DNA of 60,478 nt from contig CALUJC010000018.1 in NCBI GenBank assembly GCA_944320865.1, positions 1-60,478 on the forward strand. The letters run 5' to 3'. Every line of letters starts with the position of its first letter. Position 1 is the first letter of the stretch. The notes under the pieces were generated by a model. It was not told the DNA's origin. It worked only from the letters and a program-made list of their open reading frames with translations, and made no database searches. Below are positions 9,662 through 17,699 of this stretch, in pieces. Origin of the DNA: an uncultured Bacteroides sp. Its GTDB lineage: Bacteria > Bacteroidota > Bacteroidia > Bacteroidales > Bacteroidaceae. The position numbers were made by a program, and so were the translations under genes.

Positions 9662-11152
9662 TTATAAGTAACTTGATTCTTCTCTCTCCGATGACGAGGA
9701 TATCGTTTTATATTTCTGGTTTTGGCTGTTGGGCTTGTCAGGAATAGTCATTTGCAGTCTTGTTCCGATAAACGGCACAATGTATTTTTTGCGCACCCAT
9801 CGCCTGTCGTTCACTCCAAGCATGGCAGCTATTTCAGCTATGCTCTTGGGAGATTTACAGAACTCAAATACCTTATCTTGGGGTGAGGTGAAGTTTGACT
9901 TGGGGTGCATATCCTTATGACTTGGGGTGGAACCGCCATCACTTGGGGTGTGACTTGGAGTGTCTGCATTCCTGAACCGTATTGTGAGATTAACAAATGG
10001 AGCGACCACTCTTATTTCGGGAGCAGGAAGTCCCTGTTCCCTACAGCTTTTCATAATAAGCCCTATCCCGCGTCCCCATGCTTCCATTGTACCGCGACGA
10101 TAAAAAACATTTGCAATGGTGGGATTAGCCGGAAGAGACCCTATTTGGTCATCCACAAAGTCTTGCCATGTCGTGCCGGGCGGGAATGCCCCAGGATTTT
10201 GAAATACAATGCGGTCATCATAGATTGCCAAGCTCGGGGTTGTATTCTCGGCATTCCAAGAACGGTGGCAAAGCATATTGATTGTCGCTTCCTTTATCGC
10301 TTCATACGGAACTGTCAACGTATCTTGTCTGAATTTGCTATCCATCCTGCCGGATAAATTCAGATGCTTCAAGCAAAAGTCCATTACGGCATCATATTGT
10401 TCAAACAGGTTTCCTTCACAAACCGTTTGGTCCCGGAACTCTCTTTTGTCAATCCCTTCAAAACGTGCCAGACGGATTTTGCACTGAGTGTGCAACAAAG
10501 TAGGTTCTTTGCCGAACAGCACATTCGCTGCATTCAATATCATGCCATCCCTTCTTGCCACTCCAAGTTTTAGCATAATCTTTGCAGGGTCTTGCAGAGT
10601 CATTGCCGAAGCATGAATCCTTCTTGAACCTATGCCGTCATGCAGGGTCTGATACAACAACTCCGTATCAATGTCGTCAACCGTTATTTCCGGATTAGGA
10701 GTATTCTCCCAACTGAACCGTTGAGGGTTACAGAGTTTCAAACGTTCTTCATACATCTGTCTCGGCATCAATGCCGTTGTGCTCTCTACCTTGTAGAATG
10801 CTCTGCCATCAAATGAATAGGGCCCGTTTCTGAAATTATTGGAGTCAAAATAGATGGCAATAACATAGTAATCCGGTTTCTCTGGTAGTTCTATATACTT
10901 AACTTCGACATCTATTGCAGGTTCAATCTTTCGGAGAGCATTGGCTACTTCCTGTCTCGTATTGTCTGTCACATTTTGCCCTATAATTTTTAAAGAAGGA
11001 GCTATGCCAAACATCAGCCACCCGCCATCTGAATTAAGGAATGCGCAAGCGGCTTCCATGCCCTTATGAAGTTCGCCTGTCGTTCTCTTCAGTTCCAAAG
11101 TGCGCGTTTCGTCTTTGGCTATCAACTTTTTTATATCGTCAATCGTTAGCAT
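9662..11152 (-). CDS. AlbA_2/Schlafen-type putative DNA-binding protein with ATPase-like domain
   Basis: 496-aa protein. Residues ~10-120 match the AlbA_2 domain pattern (E-x-K-x-T-x-G, then AACAFLNSDGGWLMFGI). The middle part has the GHKL-like C-terminal signature of this family (AWGRGIGLIMKSCREQGLPAPEI). After a Pro/Ser-rich linker (~400-425) a small winged-helix-like segment follows (SIAEIAAMLGVNDRRWVRKKY). Members occur as accessory regulators or defence-linked proteins; the role is not established. Base composition is visibly AT-richer than the flanking flippase and ruvB genes, which suggests later acquisition. The last residues are a Ser/Glu-rich tail. Confidence 0.8.
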   Translation of the reverse strand: MLTIDDIKKLIAKDETRTLELKRTTGELHKGMEAACAFLNSDGGWLMFGIAPSLKIIGQNVTDNTRQEVANALRKIEPAIDVEVKYIELPEKPDYYVIAIYFDSNNFRNGPYSFDGRAFYKVESTTALMPRQMYEERLKLCNPQRFSWENTPNPEITVDDIDTELLYQTLHDGIGSRRIHASAMTLQDPAKIMLKLGVARRDGMILNAANVLFGKEPTLLHTQCKIRLARFEGIDKREFRDQTVCEGNLFEQYDAVMDFCLKHLNLSGRMDSKFRQDTLTVPYEAIKEATINMLCHRSWNAENTTPSLAIYDDRIVFQNPGAFPPGTTWQDFVDDQIGSLPANPTIANVFYRRGTMEAWGRGIGLIMKSCREQGLPAPEIRVVAPFVNLTIRFRNADTPSHTPSDGGSTPSHKDMHPKSNFTSPQDKVFEFCKSPKSIAEIAAMLGVNDRRWVRKKYIVPFIGTRLQMTIPDKPNSQNQKYKTISSSSEREESSYL

Positions 11153-11189
11153 AATTAAATAAAGCAGGTCACTCTAAAACAGGTTAGTA

Positions 11190-11218
11190 TCCCTTTATTA
11201 ATCACTCATCACTAACCC
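11190..11218. repeat. Single arm of the TTAGTGA word-repeat type
   Basis: Directly behind the ruvB stop codon there is a run of ATTAGGGG/TTAGTGATGAGTGATTAA words (minus strand). Only one arm is present, and no matching complement was seen in the 66-bp gap to the next gene. Confidence 0.5.
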
Positions 11219-12250
11219 CTAATCCCCAAACAGCCCTCCCTGCACATTGTACCTGCTGCGCCCCAGATGCTTGTAGGCCAGGTCTGTCACCTCGCGCCCT
11301 CGGGGCGTGCGTTTCAGGAAACCCTCTTTGATGAGGAACGGCTCATACACCTCCTCCAGGGTGCCGGGGTCTTCGCCCAGGGCCGTGGCGATGGTGGTGA
11401 GGCCCACGGGCCCGCCCTTGAACTTGTCGATGATGGTGGTGAGCAGCTTGTTGTCTATCTGGTCCAGCCCGTAGCGGTCAATGTTCAGCGCCTCGAGGGC
11501 AAACCGGGCAATGTCCGTGTCGATGCTTCCCGAGCCTTTCACCTGGGCAAAGTCGCGCACGCGGCGCAGCAGGGCGTTGGCAATGCGCGGCGTGCCCCGG
11601 CTGCGCGAGGCTATCTCGGTGGCCGCGTGGGTGGAGCAGGGCACGTTCAGTATGCCGGCCGAGCGGCGCACAATGCTGCTCAGCACGTCGTTGTCGTAAT
11701 ACTCCAGGTGCAGGTTGATGCCGAATCGTGCCCTCAGCGGAGCCGTCAGCAGTCCGCTGCGCGTCGTCGCCCCCACCAGCGTGAAGGGGTTCAGGTCTAT
11801 CTGGATGCTGCGCGCCGACGGACCCTTGTCTATCATGATGTCGATGCGGTAGTCCTCCATGGCCGAGTAGAGGTACTCCTCCACCACGGGGCTGAGGCGG
11901 TGAATCTCGTCGATGAACAGCACGTCGTTCGGCTCCAGGCTGGTCAGTATGCCCGCCAGGTCGCCCGGCTTGTCCAGCACAGGGCCTGAGGTGATTTTGA
12001 AGCCCACCCCCAGCTCGTTGGCAATGATGTTGCTCAGCGTGGTCTTGCCCAGGCCGGGAGGGCCGTGCAGCAGCACGTGGTCCAGCGCCTCGCCGCGCAG
12101 GCGTGCCGCCTTGACGAAGATGCGCAGGTTGTCCACCACCTTGTCCTGTCCGCTGAAGTCCTCAAAGCGCAGGGGGCGGAGCGCGTTCTCAAAGTCCCGC
12201 TCGCGCGACGTCAGTTGTTGGTTGCGTATGTCGAAGTCTTCTTGTTCCAT
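11219..12250 (-). CDS. ruvB: Holliday junction branch migration ATPase RuvB
   Basis: AAA+ motor that works with RuvA and RuvC to drive branch migration of Holliday junctions. The start is set at 12250 ([21 protein letters not shown]), giving 343 aa, normal for the family; the longer frame to 12304 would add 18 non-conserved residues. Visible motifs: Walker [10 protein letters not shown], Walker [14 protein letters not shown] (sensor/arginine-finger area), and the C-terminal winged helix with QGGLFGD at the end. A -7 promoter box lies 21 bp before the start. Confidence 0.97.
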   Translation of the reverse strand: MEQEDFDIRNQQLTSRERDFENALRPLRFEDFSGQDKVVDNLRIFVKAARLRGEALDHVLLHGPPGLGKTTLSNIIANELGVGFKITSGPVLDKPGDLAGILTSLEPNDVLFIDEIHRLSPVVEEYLYSAMEDYRIDIMIDKGPSARSIQIDLNPFTLVGATTRSGLLTAPLRARFGINLHLEYYDNDVLSSIVRRSAGILNVPCSTHAATEIASRSRGTPRIANALLRRVRDFAQVKGSGSIDTDIARFALEALNIDRYGLDQIDNKLLTTIIDKFKGGPVGLTTIATALGEDPGTLEEVYEPFLIKEGFLKRTPRGREVTDLAYKHLGRSRYNVQGGLFGD

Positions 12251-12270
12251 GATTCTCTTTTCTGAGGGAA

Positions 12271-12278
12271 CAAAGATA
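12271..12278 (-). promoter_or_regulatory. -7 box of the ruvB promoter
   Basis: TATCTTTG on the minus strand, 21 bp before the chosen ruvB start, which supports the start at 12250 rather than 12304. The -33 box is not obvious. Confidence 0.5.
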
Positions 12279-12360
12279 GTACATTCTCCGCGAAGTCGGT
12301 TCAAGAAGGCGTGGCAAAATATGATTCAGTACGGATTCCCTCTTCAGGGAAGGTTTTCGT

Positions 12361-14459
12361 CTATTGCGTTATCACTGTCCCACTTTCATTATAGATAGTG
12401 CTATTCGTTATCTTGGCCGTGGAAATGACATCATAGCCTGCAGGTCTAGTCATAGAGCCTCCAACCCCGATATATGAAGCATAGGAACCACCTTTTGTCA
12501 CATAAATCCTCGAGCCGGAAATGGTTATTTCAAAATCCGTTTGAACTGGTGTGCTGCTCTTCATTCCTCCACCGATGGCAGCAGCCACATAACCTGTGTT
12601 TTTACCACTTCCTATAGCTGTTACGACTGCATTGTTGATTTTTATGCTTCCCACCGTTTTATCTCCGCAAGCACCTATCGCGGCAGCATATCCGCCGGTA
12701 ATTGTAGGAGGGTTAGATTTTGCTTTCACGGTTATATTTTCAATCGTGATGTTGCCACAAGAATGACATTCAAAGTCATCAGAAGTATACCCCCCAATAC
12801 CAGAACTGGCGTTTCCGCCTGTTACCTCTAAAATGTCATCTACGCTGGTACCTGTGATGGTCACGCTACTACCTTCTGCCACATAAATACCTGCTCCAAA
12901 GTTATTCTCATTCACGGAGATTTTATTGGTACCTAATATGTAGATGGTCGGATTGCCATTTTGGATATTGATGGCATGATTATCATTGGTTATATTCATG
13001 CTCGCGCCCTCCAGCACCACGGTGATGCCTGTGCCATTGATGGTGATGCCCTGCGAGTAGCTGCCCCGCATCACGTATTTGCCTGCCGCACTGATAGTCT
13101 GACCGCCAGTCACCAGATTGATGGCCTCCAGCACGCGCGAGGCGGTGAGCTTGCTGCCGTTGGCACGGAGGAGGGTTACGTCGAGCCACGCCTTGCCTGC
13201 CTTCTGGGCGGTGACGGTGATGGTCTGCTTCTCCAGGTCGGCCACCACGCTCCAGCCCTCCGCATCGTCGGCGCGAGTGTCGATAGAGGTATTCCCGCCG
13301 TCGGTGGTGATTTCCGCCTTGATGGCAATGTAGTCCTCGGGGGTGTCAAAGGTCAGCTTGAACTCTTTGGATTCGCCAACGGTAACTTCCAACATGCCTG
13401 TGTCTTCCCCAATGGTGAGGGCTTGGTAGGCGGGGACATTAAAGGAATCGCCGCCTTTTAAGAAAAACGTCCAATAAGAGCCGTTGTTTTCGGGAGCTTG
13501 GGAGAACCAGGAGTCGCCCTTCTCACCCTGTATGCCTTGTTCGCCTTGTTCACCCTGCGGGCCTTGAGGACCAGTGTCTCCTGTTTCGCCTTGGGGGCCT
13601 TGCTCGCCGGTATCTCCCTTGTCTCCTTCGTCACCTTTGTTTCCCTTGTCTCCTTTATCTCCGGTGATGCGGTACCACGTCTGTCCGTCGTCCACACTGA
13701 GGTACCAGGCATTGTTGTCGGGGCGGGTTTGCTTCGTGCCGTCGTTGTCGTAATAAGTGCCGTTATCTATGCTGCTGCCCAGACTGATTTGGGGAGTGGG
13801 GGCGTCTTTGCCATCTTCGCCGTCGGCTCCCGGCTGTCCGTCCTGTCCGGGGGTGCCATCTTGCCCGTCTTCGCCATCGGCACCATCTTGTCCGTCTTTG
13901 CCGTCTTCACCGTTGGCACGGATGGGCTTGTTATCTTTGTCAAGCATCAGCTGGCCGTCCAGCGTCCAGTACCAATTGCCGTCGCTTCCCTGTGTCAGGC
14001 CAATCTGCGGAGTGTAGCCGTCGGCGCCGTCCTGTCCGGCAACGCCTTGTTTGCCGGTATCCCCCTTGTCACCTTTGTCACCTTGTTCACCTTTGTCCCC
14101 TTTATCTCCTTTCTCTCCGTGATAAATGGTGATGGGGTCACTGTGCAGGAAGCTGATGGTGTAGCCCACCTCCTTGCCGCCCTCCACCAGAGGGGAAACA
14201 GAAGTGATACAGTCGGTAGTATTGAGCAGTTGCTGTATGGCAGCGATGTTGTGGTTGGTTTCCTCCTGCCATTGCTCCAAGGCGGCGAGGCGTTGTTCGT
14301 GGTTGTTCACTGCGTCCCACAGGGCGTTGTCGTCGTAGTCGTCTTGGCAGGCGTTGAGCAGGGAGAGGATGGAAAAGCAGCAGGCAGCCAGGAACGAATA
14401 GTTAAACTTAGTTAAACGGTGGGGGGGGTAAAACGGTATACTCCAATGGGTTGTTTCAT
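12361..14459 (-). CDS. Collagen-like DUF4988-type surface lipoprotein, frame broken at a C8 tract (probable phase OFF)
   Basis: Translation from ATG 14459 reads MKQPIGVYRFTPPTV and stops at once. The frame that carries the rest of the gene lacks a proper start (first possible codon is a GTG at 14310). The two frames meet at eight C residues (14428-14421). One extra C joins them into a 699-aa protein with a lipoprotein signal (FLAACCFSILSLLNAC-QDDYDD). Next comes a coiled DUF4988-like segment (ALEQWQEETNHNIAAIQQLL), then three Gly-X-Y blocks of about 11, 12 and 17 triplets (GDK, GQD, GPQ) separated by short WYW/DG modules. A Big2-like segment and a C-terminal repetitive beta-helix-like region (TITGTSVDDILEVTGGNASSGIGG) follow. 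It starts 35 bp behind the toxin gene. A sequencing error is the alternative. Confidence 0.8.
14421..14428 (-). repeat. C8 homopolymer, candidate phase-variation tract
   Basis: Eight C on the minus strand, codons 11-13 of the frame starting at 14459. With eight C the frame reaches TAA four codons later; with nine (or six) it runs into the lipoprotein signal peptide of the collagen-like protein. Position and length are typical of slipped-strand contingency tracts. Confidence 0.75.
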
Positions 14460-14494
14460 AATGCTTGGGGTTTTATAAGTTTCAGTATTAAGGG

Positions 14495-14815
14495 TTATTT
14501 TGTGTTGTCGGCCTGGGCGCGGGACTCGCGGCGGGTGTCCCAGAGGTCGGCAATGTGTATGCGGCCTGCCGCTTCATTTACTGAGTAGATAAGCTTCACC
14601 AATTTGTGCACGACCAAGGAGCGGTATGTCTGCTTGCGGCCTTGCAGCAAGGGTTCTACTACTCCCATATATGGATTTCCGGCCAATGCTTGTACATAGC
14701 TTTCTATCCTTTCGTTCATTTTGGCGGCTGCCTTGCGCCCAAATTCTTTTTCGCCATACGTCAGGAAATCGATGCGCTTCCGGTTGGCTTTCTTGCTCCA
14801 CACTACTTCAGCCAT
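14495..14815 (-). CDS. RelE/ParE-family toxin
   Basis: 106-aa basic protein with the ParE-like pattern: VVWSKKANRKRIDFLTYGEKEFGRKAAAKMNERIESYVQAL, then NPYMG...YRSLVVHKLVKLIYSVNEAAGRIHIADLWDTRR. This matches the fold of helical hairpin plus beta-sheet and the terminal W-D-T-R. ParE toxins act on gyrase, RelE on ribosomes; sequence alone does not decide. Its start overlaps the end of the antitoxin gene by 13 bp, showing translational coupling. The phase-variable lipoprotein follows 35 bp downstream and may share the transcript. Confidence 0.85.
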   Translation of the reverse strand: MAEVVWSKKANRKRIDFLTYGEKEFGRKAAAKMNERIESYVQALAGNPYMGVVEPLLQGRKQTYRSLVVHKLVKLIYSVNEAAGRIHIADLWDTRRESRAQADNTK

Positions 14816-15051
14816 GGCAGTGCTTCTCTTATTTCCCGGTTGGCCTCTTCGGCAGTCAGGTATCTGCCTGCGGCAAAGTCGGCTTCGCTTTCGTCTATCC
14901 AGGCGTTTATCTCTTCCATGGTGTAGGGCGTGAGGTGTTCTTCCTCCTCTTCCACTTCTTCATACAACTTGCTTGCCAGCCACCGCTTGTCGTCCGCGCT
15001 GAGCGGCCGGAGCATGTGCAAGATTCCTTCTAACGATACAGTTGCGTTCAT
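14803..15051 (-). CDS. Antitoxin partner of the ParE/RelE toxin
   Basis: 82-aa acidic protein (MNATVSLEGILHMLRPLSADDKRWLASKLYEEVEEEEE...). It has a Glu-rich centre and a C-terminal helix (LTAEEANREIREALPWLK) likely to wrap the toxin. The start at 15051 is chosen because a perfect promoter lies 36-66 bp upstream; the longer frame to 15249 runs through that promoter and a dispersed repeat and is not coding. Order antitoxin-toxin with overlap is standard for type II modules. Confidence 0.82.
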   Translation of the reverse strand: MNATVSLEGILHMLRPLSADDKRWLASKLYEEVEEEEEHLTPYTMEEINAWIDESEADFAAGRYLTAEEANREIREALPWLK

Positions 15052-15086
15052 AATCTGTTCCTCCTTGATGTTACGGGTATCCGCTG

Positions 15087-15117
15087 CAAAGATAGGCCTT
15101 TGGCGCGGAAAGTCAAA
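15087..15117 (-). promoter_or_regulatory. Promoter of the toxin-antitoxin operon
   Basis: TTTG (15117-15114), 19-nt spacer, TATCTTTG (15094-15087) on the minus strand: an exact match to the Bacteroides consensus. The expected transcript starts about 25 bp before the antitoxin ATG at 15051. Confidence 0.85.
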
Positions 15118-15166
15118 GGCCGGGAGCGGATTATTAGGCACAGGTTTCTTTACAACTCCGGCACAG

Positions 15167-15250
15167 ACCCCAGTCGTACCCGACTCGTACCCCATTCGGT
15201 ACTCCTTCGGTCGGGCTTCGGCTCTATGGACCGAAAAAAGAACGGACAAA
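15167..15250 (-). repeat. Dispersed ~80-bp repeat, copy A
   Basis: Shares a core (CCATA, then GCCGA, then GAGTACCGAATGGGGTACGA, then GGGTACGA) with copies at 29818-29891 and 51255-51332. It lies immediately behind the trpA stop codon and ahead of the toxin-antitoxin promoter. Confidence 0.75.
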
Positions 15251-15261
15251 CTGCGGCGCGG

Positions 15262-16038
15262 TTACCTCTGCAGGGCGGCGAGCAGGCGGTCGGCGGCGCG
15301 GGCGGCATCGCCCTTCTCCTCGGCCAGCAGGCTGACGAACTTGCTGCCGATAATGCACCCGGCGGCATGGGCGGCGGCTGCCTCGAAGGTCTGGCGGTTG
15401 GAGATGCCGAAGCCTATCATGCGCGGGTTGCGGAGGTGCATGGCCTCGATGCGGCGGAAGTAGGCCTGCTTCTGCTCGTTGAAGTCGCGTTGCGCCCCGG
15501 TGATGGCGGCCGAGGACACCATGTAGATGAAGCCGTCCGTGTGCTCGTCAATCTGGCGGATGCGCTCCTCGCTGGTTTCGGGGGTGATGAGCATGATGAG
15601 GTGCACGCCGTATTTTTGTGCCACGGGGCGGTACTCCTCCATGTAGTCCTTGAAGGGCAGGTCGGGGATGATGGCGCCGTCGATGCCGCACTCCCGGCAC
15701 GAGCGGCAGAAGGCCTCAAAGCCGTATTGCATGATGGGGTTGAGGTAGCCCATCAGCAGCAGGGGGATGTGCACGTCGCGGCGGATGTCCCGCAGCTGGG
15801 CGAAGAGGCGGCGCAGGGTCATGCCTCTGCGCAGGGCGCGGGTGGCGGCGTCCTGAATGACGGGGCCGTCGGCCATGGGGTCGCTGAAGGGGATGCCTAT
15901 CTCCAGCATGTCCACGCCCTTCTGCTGCAGGGTGCGGATGACATCGGCAGTGCCGTCGGCCGTGGGGTCGCCGGCGCAGAAGTAGATGGAAAGGATGTTT
16001 TCTCGTTTCGTTTCAAACAGTTGGTTTATTCTATTCAT
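15262..16038 (-). CDS. trpA: Tryptophan synthase alpha chain
   Basis: 258-aa TIM-barrel enzyme that cleaves indole-3-glycerol phosphate to indole and glyceraldehyde-3-phosphate in complex with TrpB. Conserved segments: GIPFSDPMADGPVIQDA (with the catalytic Asp), MGYLNPIMQYG, DGAIIPDLPFKDY, and FGISNRQTFEAA near the phosphate site. It is the last gene of the operon. The usual catalytic Glu is in the strand MLEIGIPFSDP. A CCCTCCCC-type repeat element separates it from trpF. Confidence 0.97.
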   Translation of the reverse strand: MNRINQLFETKRENILSIYFCAGDPTADGTADVIRTLQQKGVDMLEIGIPFSDPMADGPVIQDAATRALRRGMTLRRLFAQLRDIRRDVHIPLLLMGYLNPIMQYGFEAFCRSCRECGIDGAIIPDLPFKDYMEEYRPVAQKYGVHLIMLITPETSEERIRQIDEHTDGFIYMVSSAAITGAQRDFNEQKQAYFRRIEAMHLRNPRMIGFGISNRQTFEAAAAHAAGCIIGSKFVSLLAEEKGDAARAADRLLAALQR

Positions 16039-16075
16039 GATGCTATGGTTTTAAAGATTAATGTGCATATTAGGA

Positions 16076-16169
16076 GCCCCTCCCTAACCCTCCCCCGTAG
16101 GGAGGGGACGCGGACTCATTGAGTGGATAGTAGGAACTCCCTCCCCACGGGGGAGGGTTGGGGAGGGGC
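16076..16169. repeat. Word-repeat inverted element (CCCTCCCC type) at trpF/trpA
   Basis: Left arm 16076-16107 and right arm 16139-16169 are near-complements made of CCCTCCCC/CCCCCGTAGGG words. The right arm lies inside the trpF reading frame and encodes part of its last 18 residues; the trpF stop codon is in the element's centre (16116-16118). Confidence 0.8.
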
Positions 16170-16772
16170 TTTGATAGTGCTGATAAATCCGGCCAGCGCC
16201 CCGATGTCCTTCACGCCCGGGCGCGTCTCGAAGCCGCTGTTCAAGTCGATGCCTGCCCAGCGGGGATGGCTGAAGGCGCGGAGGGCATCCAGGCTGTCGG
16301 GGCGCAGGCCGCCGCTCAGCAGGAAGGGCACGGTGCCGTGGTAGTGGCTGAGTAGCGTCCAGTCGAAGGCGCGGCCCGAGCCGCCATAGCGGGGCGTGGG
16401 GGTGTCGAACAGGAAGTACCGGCACGCATCGACATAGCCTTCGGTGGCCGTGAGGTCTTCCGGCCGGTGCAGGGCAAAGGCTTTGATGACCGTCAGCCCC
16501 TCTTGGCGCAGGGCCCGGCACAGGGCGGGCGGCTCCGTGCCATGCAGCTGCACGCCGTGCAGGTCCAGTTCGGCAACCCGGTGCAGGATGTACTCCTGCG
16601 TGGCGTTGACAAACACGCCGATGCGCTGTGCCGTCTGTGGCAGGTAGGCCGGGGCGCGGGGCACGAACCGTGGGGAGCCGGCGTAGCAGATGAAGCCCAG
16701 CAGGTCGGCACCGCACTGTTCTACTTGGCGGATGTTTTCGGCTTCCGTCAGGCCGCATACTTTCACTATCAT
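16116..16772 (-). CDS. trpF: Phosphoribosylanthranilate isomerase, with repeat-derived C-terminal tail
   Basis: Amadori isomerase of the trp pathway: N-(5-phosphoribosyl)anthranilate to CdRP. The start overlaps the trpC stop by 4 bp (ATGA). Motifs: MIVKVCGLTEAENI with the catalytic Cys, LGFICYAGSPRFV, VGVFV-type strand IGVFVNAT, VQLHG, FLFDT with the catalytic Asp, FLLSGGL, GIDLNSGFE. The conserved domain ends near residue 200 (IGALAGFIST). The remaining residues (KAPPQPSPVGREFLLSTQ) are read from the CCCTCCCC repeat arm, giving 218 aa; they are probably not functional. Confidence 0.96.
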   Translation of the reverse strand: MIVKVCGLTEAENIRQVEQCGADLLGFICYAGSPRFVPRAPAYLPQTAQRIGVFVNATQEYILHRVAELDLHGVQLHGTEPPALCRALRQEGLTVIKAFALHRPEDLTATEGYVDACRYFLFDTPTPRYGGSGRAFDWTLLSHYHGTVPFLLSGGLRPDSLDALRAFSHPRWAGIDLNSGFETRPGVKDIGALAGFISTIKAPPQPSPVGREFLLSTQ

Positions 16773-17560
16773 GGCTGCAGGGATTGGATGAAGCGGGACA
16801 AGGCCTGCCCGGGGTCAGGCTCTTTCATGAAGTTCTCGCCGATGAGGAAGCCACGGAAGCCGGCCTCGCGCAGGCGGCGCACGGTGTCGGGCTGCGAAAT
16901 GCCGCTCTCGGAGACCAGCAGCCTGTCCTTCGGCAGCAGCTCCGCCAGGCGGAAGGAGCAGGCCACGTCGGTGTGGAAGGTGCCGAGGCAGCGGTTGTTC
17001 ACGCCCAGCAGGTCGATGTCGTCATTCAGGTGGTCCAGCTCCGCCTCGTGGTGGATTTCGAGCAGGGTTTCCAGTCCTAAGTCGTGCGCCAGGCGCGCCA
17101 GGTCTTTGCACTCCTGCGGGGAGAGGACGGCAGCTATCAGCAGCACGGCGTCGGCGTCCGCCAGCTTGGCCTGGTAGAGCTGGTAGGGGTGGACGACGAA
17201 GTCCTTCCGCAGGATGGGCAGGCCTGTGGTGGGGCGCGCCGCCATGAGGTCCGCCAGCCGCCCGCCAAAGAACTCCCCGTCGGTCAGGATGGAGAGGGCG
17301 GCGGCTCCGGCCCGCTCGTAGGCGGCGGGGATGCGGGAGGCTTCCGCGTCTTCCTTTATCCAGCCCTTGGAGGGCGAGCGGCGTTTGAACTCGGCAATGA
17401 TGCCTGTGGATGACTTGGCCAGGCTTTGCTTCAGGCTTCGCCTTGGCGAGGGGTCGCCTATTCTGTACTGTAAGGCGGCCAGGGGGATGGCCTCCATCTG
17501 GCGGCGCACTTCTTGCCGCTTGTGGGAGACGATGGTTTGGAGAATGTCGGTGGTTGGCAT
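16769..17560 (-). CDS. trpC: Indole-3-glycerol phosphate synthase
   Basis: 263-aa TIM barrel that closes CdRP to indole-3-glycerol phosphate. Motifs in order: IIAEFKRRSPSKGWI (catalytic Lys of the KRxSPS motif), LSILTDGEFFGG, LPILRKDFVVHPYQ (second catalytic Lys), EIHHEAELD, LLGVNNRCLGTF, LLVSESGI, GFLIGENFM. A separate monofunctional gene, overlapping trpF by 4 bp. Its upstream gap to trpD carries a TAGTAGT repeat element. Confidence 0.97.
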   Translation of the reverse strand: MPTTDILQTIVSHKRQEVRRQMEAIPLAALQYRIGDPSPRRSLKQSLAKSSTGIIAEFKRRSPSKGWIKEDAEASRIPAAYERAGAAALSILTDGEFFGGRLADLMAARPTTGLPILRKDFVVHPYQLYQAKLADADAVLLIAAVLSPQECKDLARLAHDLGLETLLEIHHEAELDHLNDDIDLLGVNNRCLGTFHTDVACSFRLAELLPKDRLLVSESGISQPDTVRRLREAGFRGFLIGENFMKEPDPGQALSRFIQSLQP

Positions 17561-17569
17561 GATGTTCAG

Positions 17570-17697
17570 TAGTTAGTAGTTAGTAGATAGTAGACAGTAG
17601 GCGGTAGTTAGTAGGCGGTAGTTAGTAGCATATAAGGGTGGAGTCTTCCCCATACATTCTTTCTACTGACTACTAACTACTGTCTACTACCTACTGA
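17570..17697. repeat. Word-repeat inverted element (TAGTAGT type) at trpD/trpC
   Basis: The left arm (about 17570-17629) is a run of TAGTAGTTAGTAG, GTAGACAGTAG and GGCGGTAG words. The right arm (about 17661-17697) is its complement (CTACTGACTACTAAC). About 30 nt of unrelated sequence lie between. It fills the whole trpD-trpC gap. Confidence 0.8.
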
Positions 17698-17699
17698 AT

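Noticed and set aside
12361-14310. A normal collagen-like gene starting at GTG 14310
   Set aside because: It would lack the lipoprotein signal that is encoded in frame just upstream; the frame break at C8 explains the data better.
15052-15249. Extended antitoxin starting at 15249
   Set aside because: The extension is read from a dispersed repeat and across a perfect promoter.
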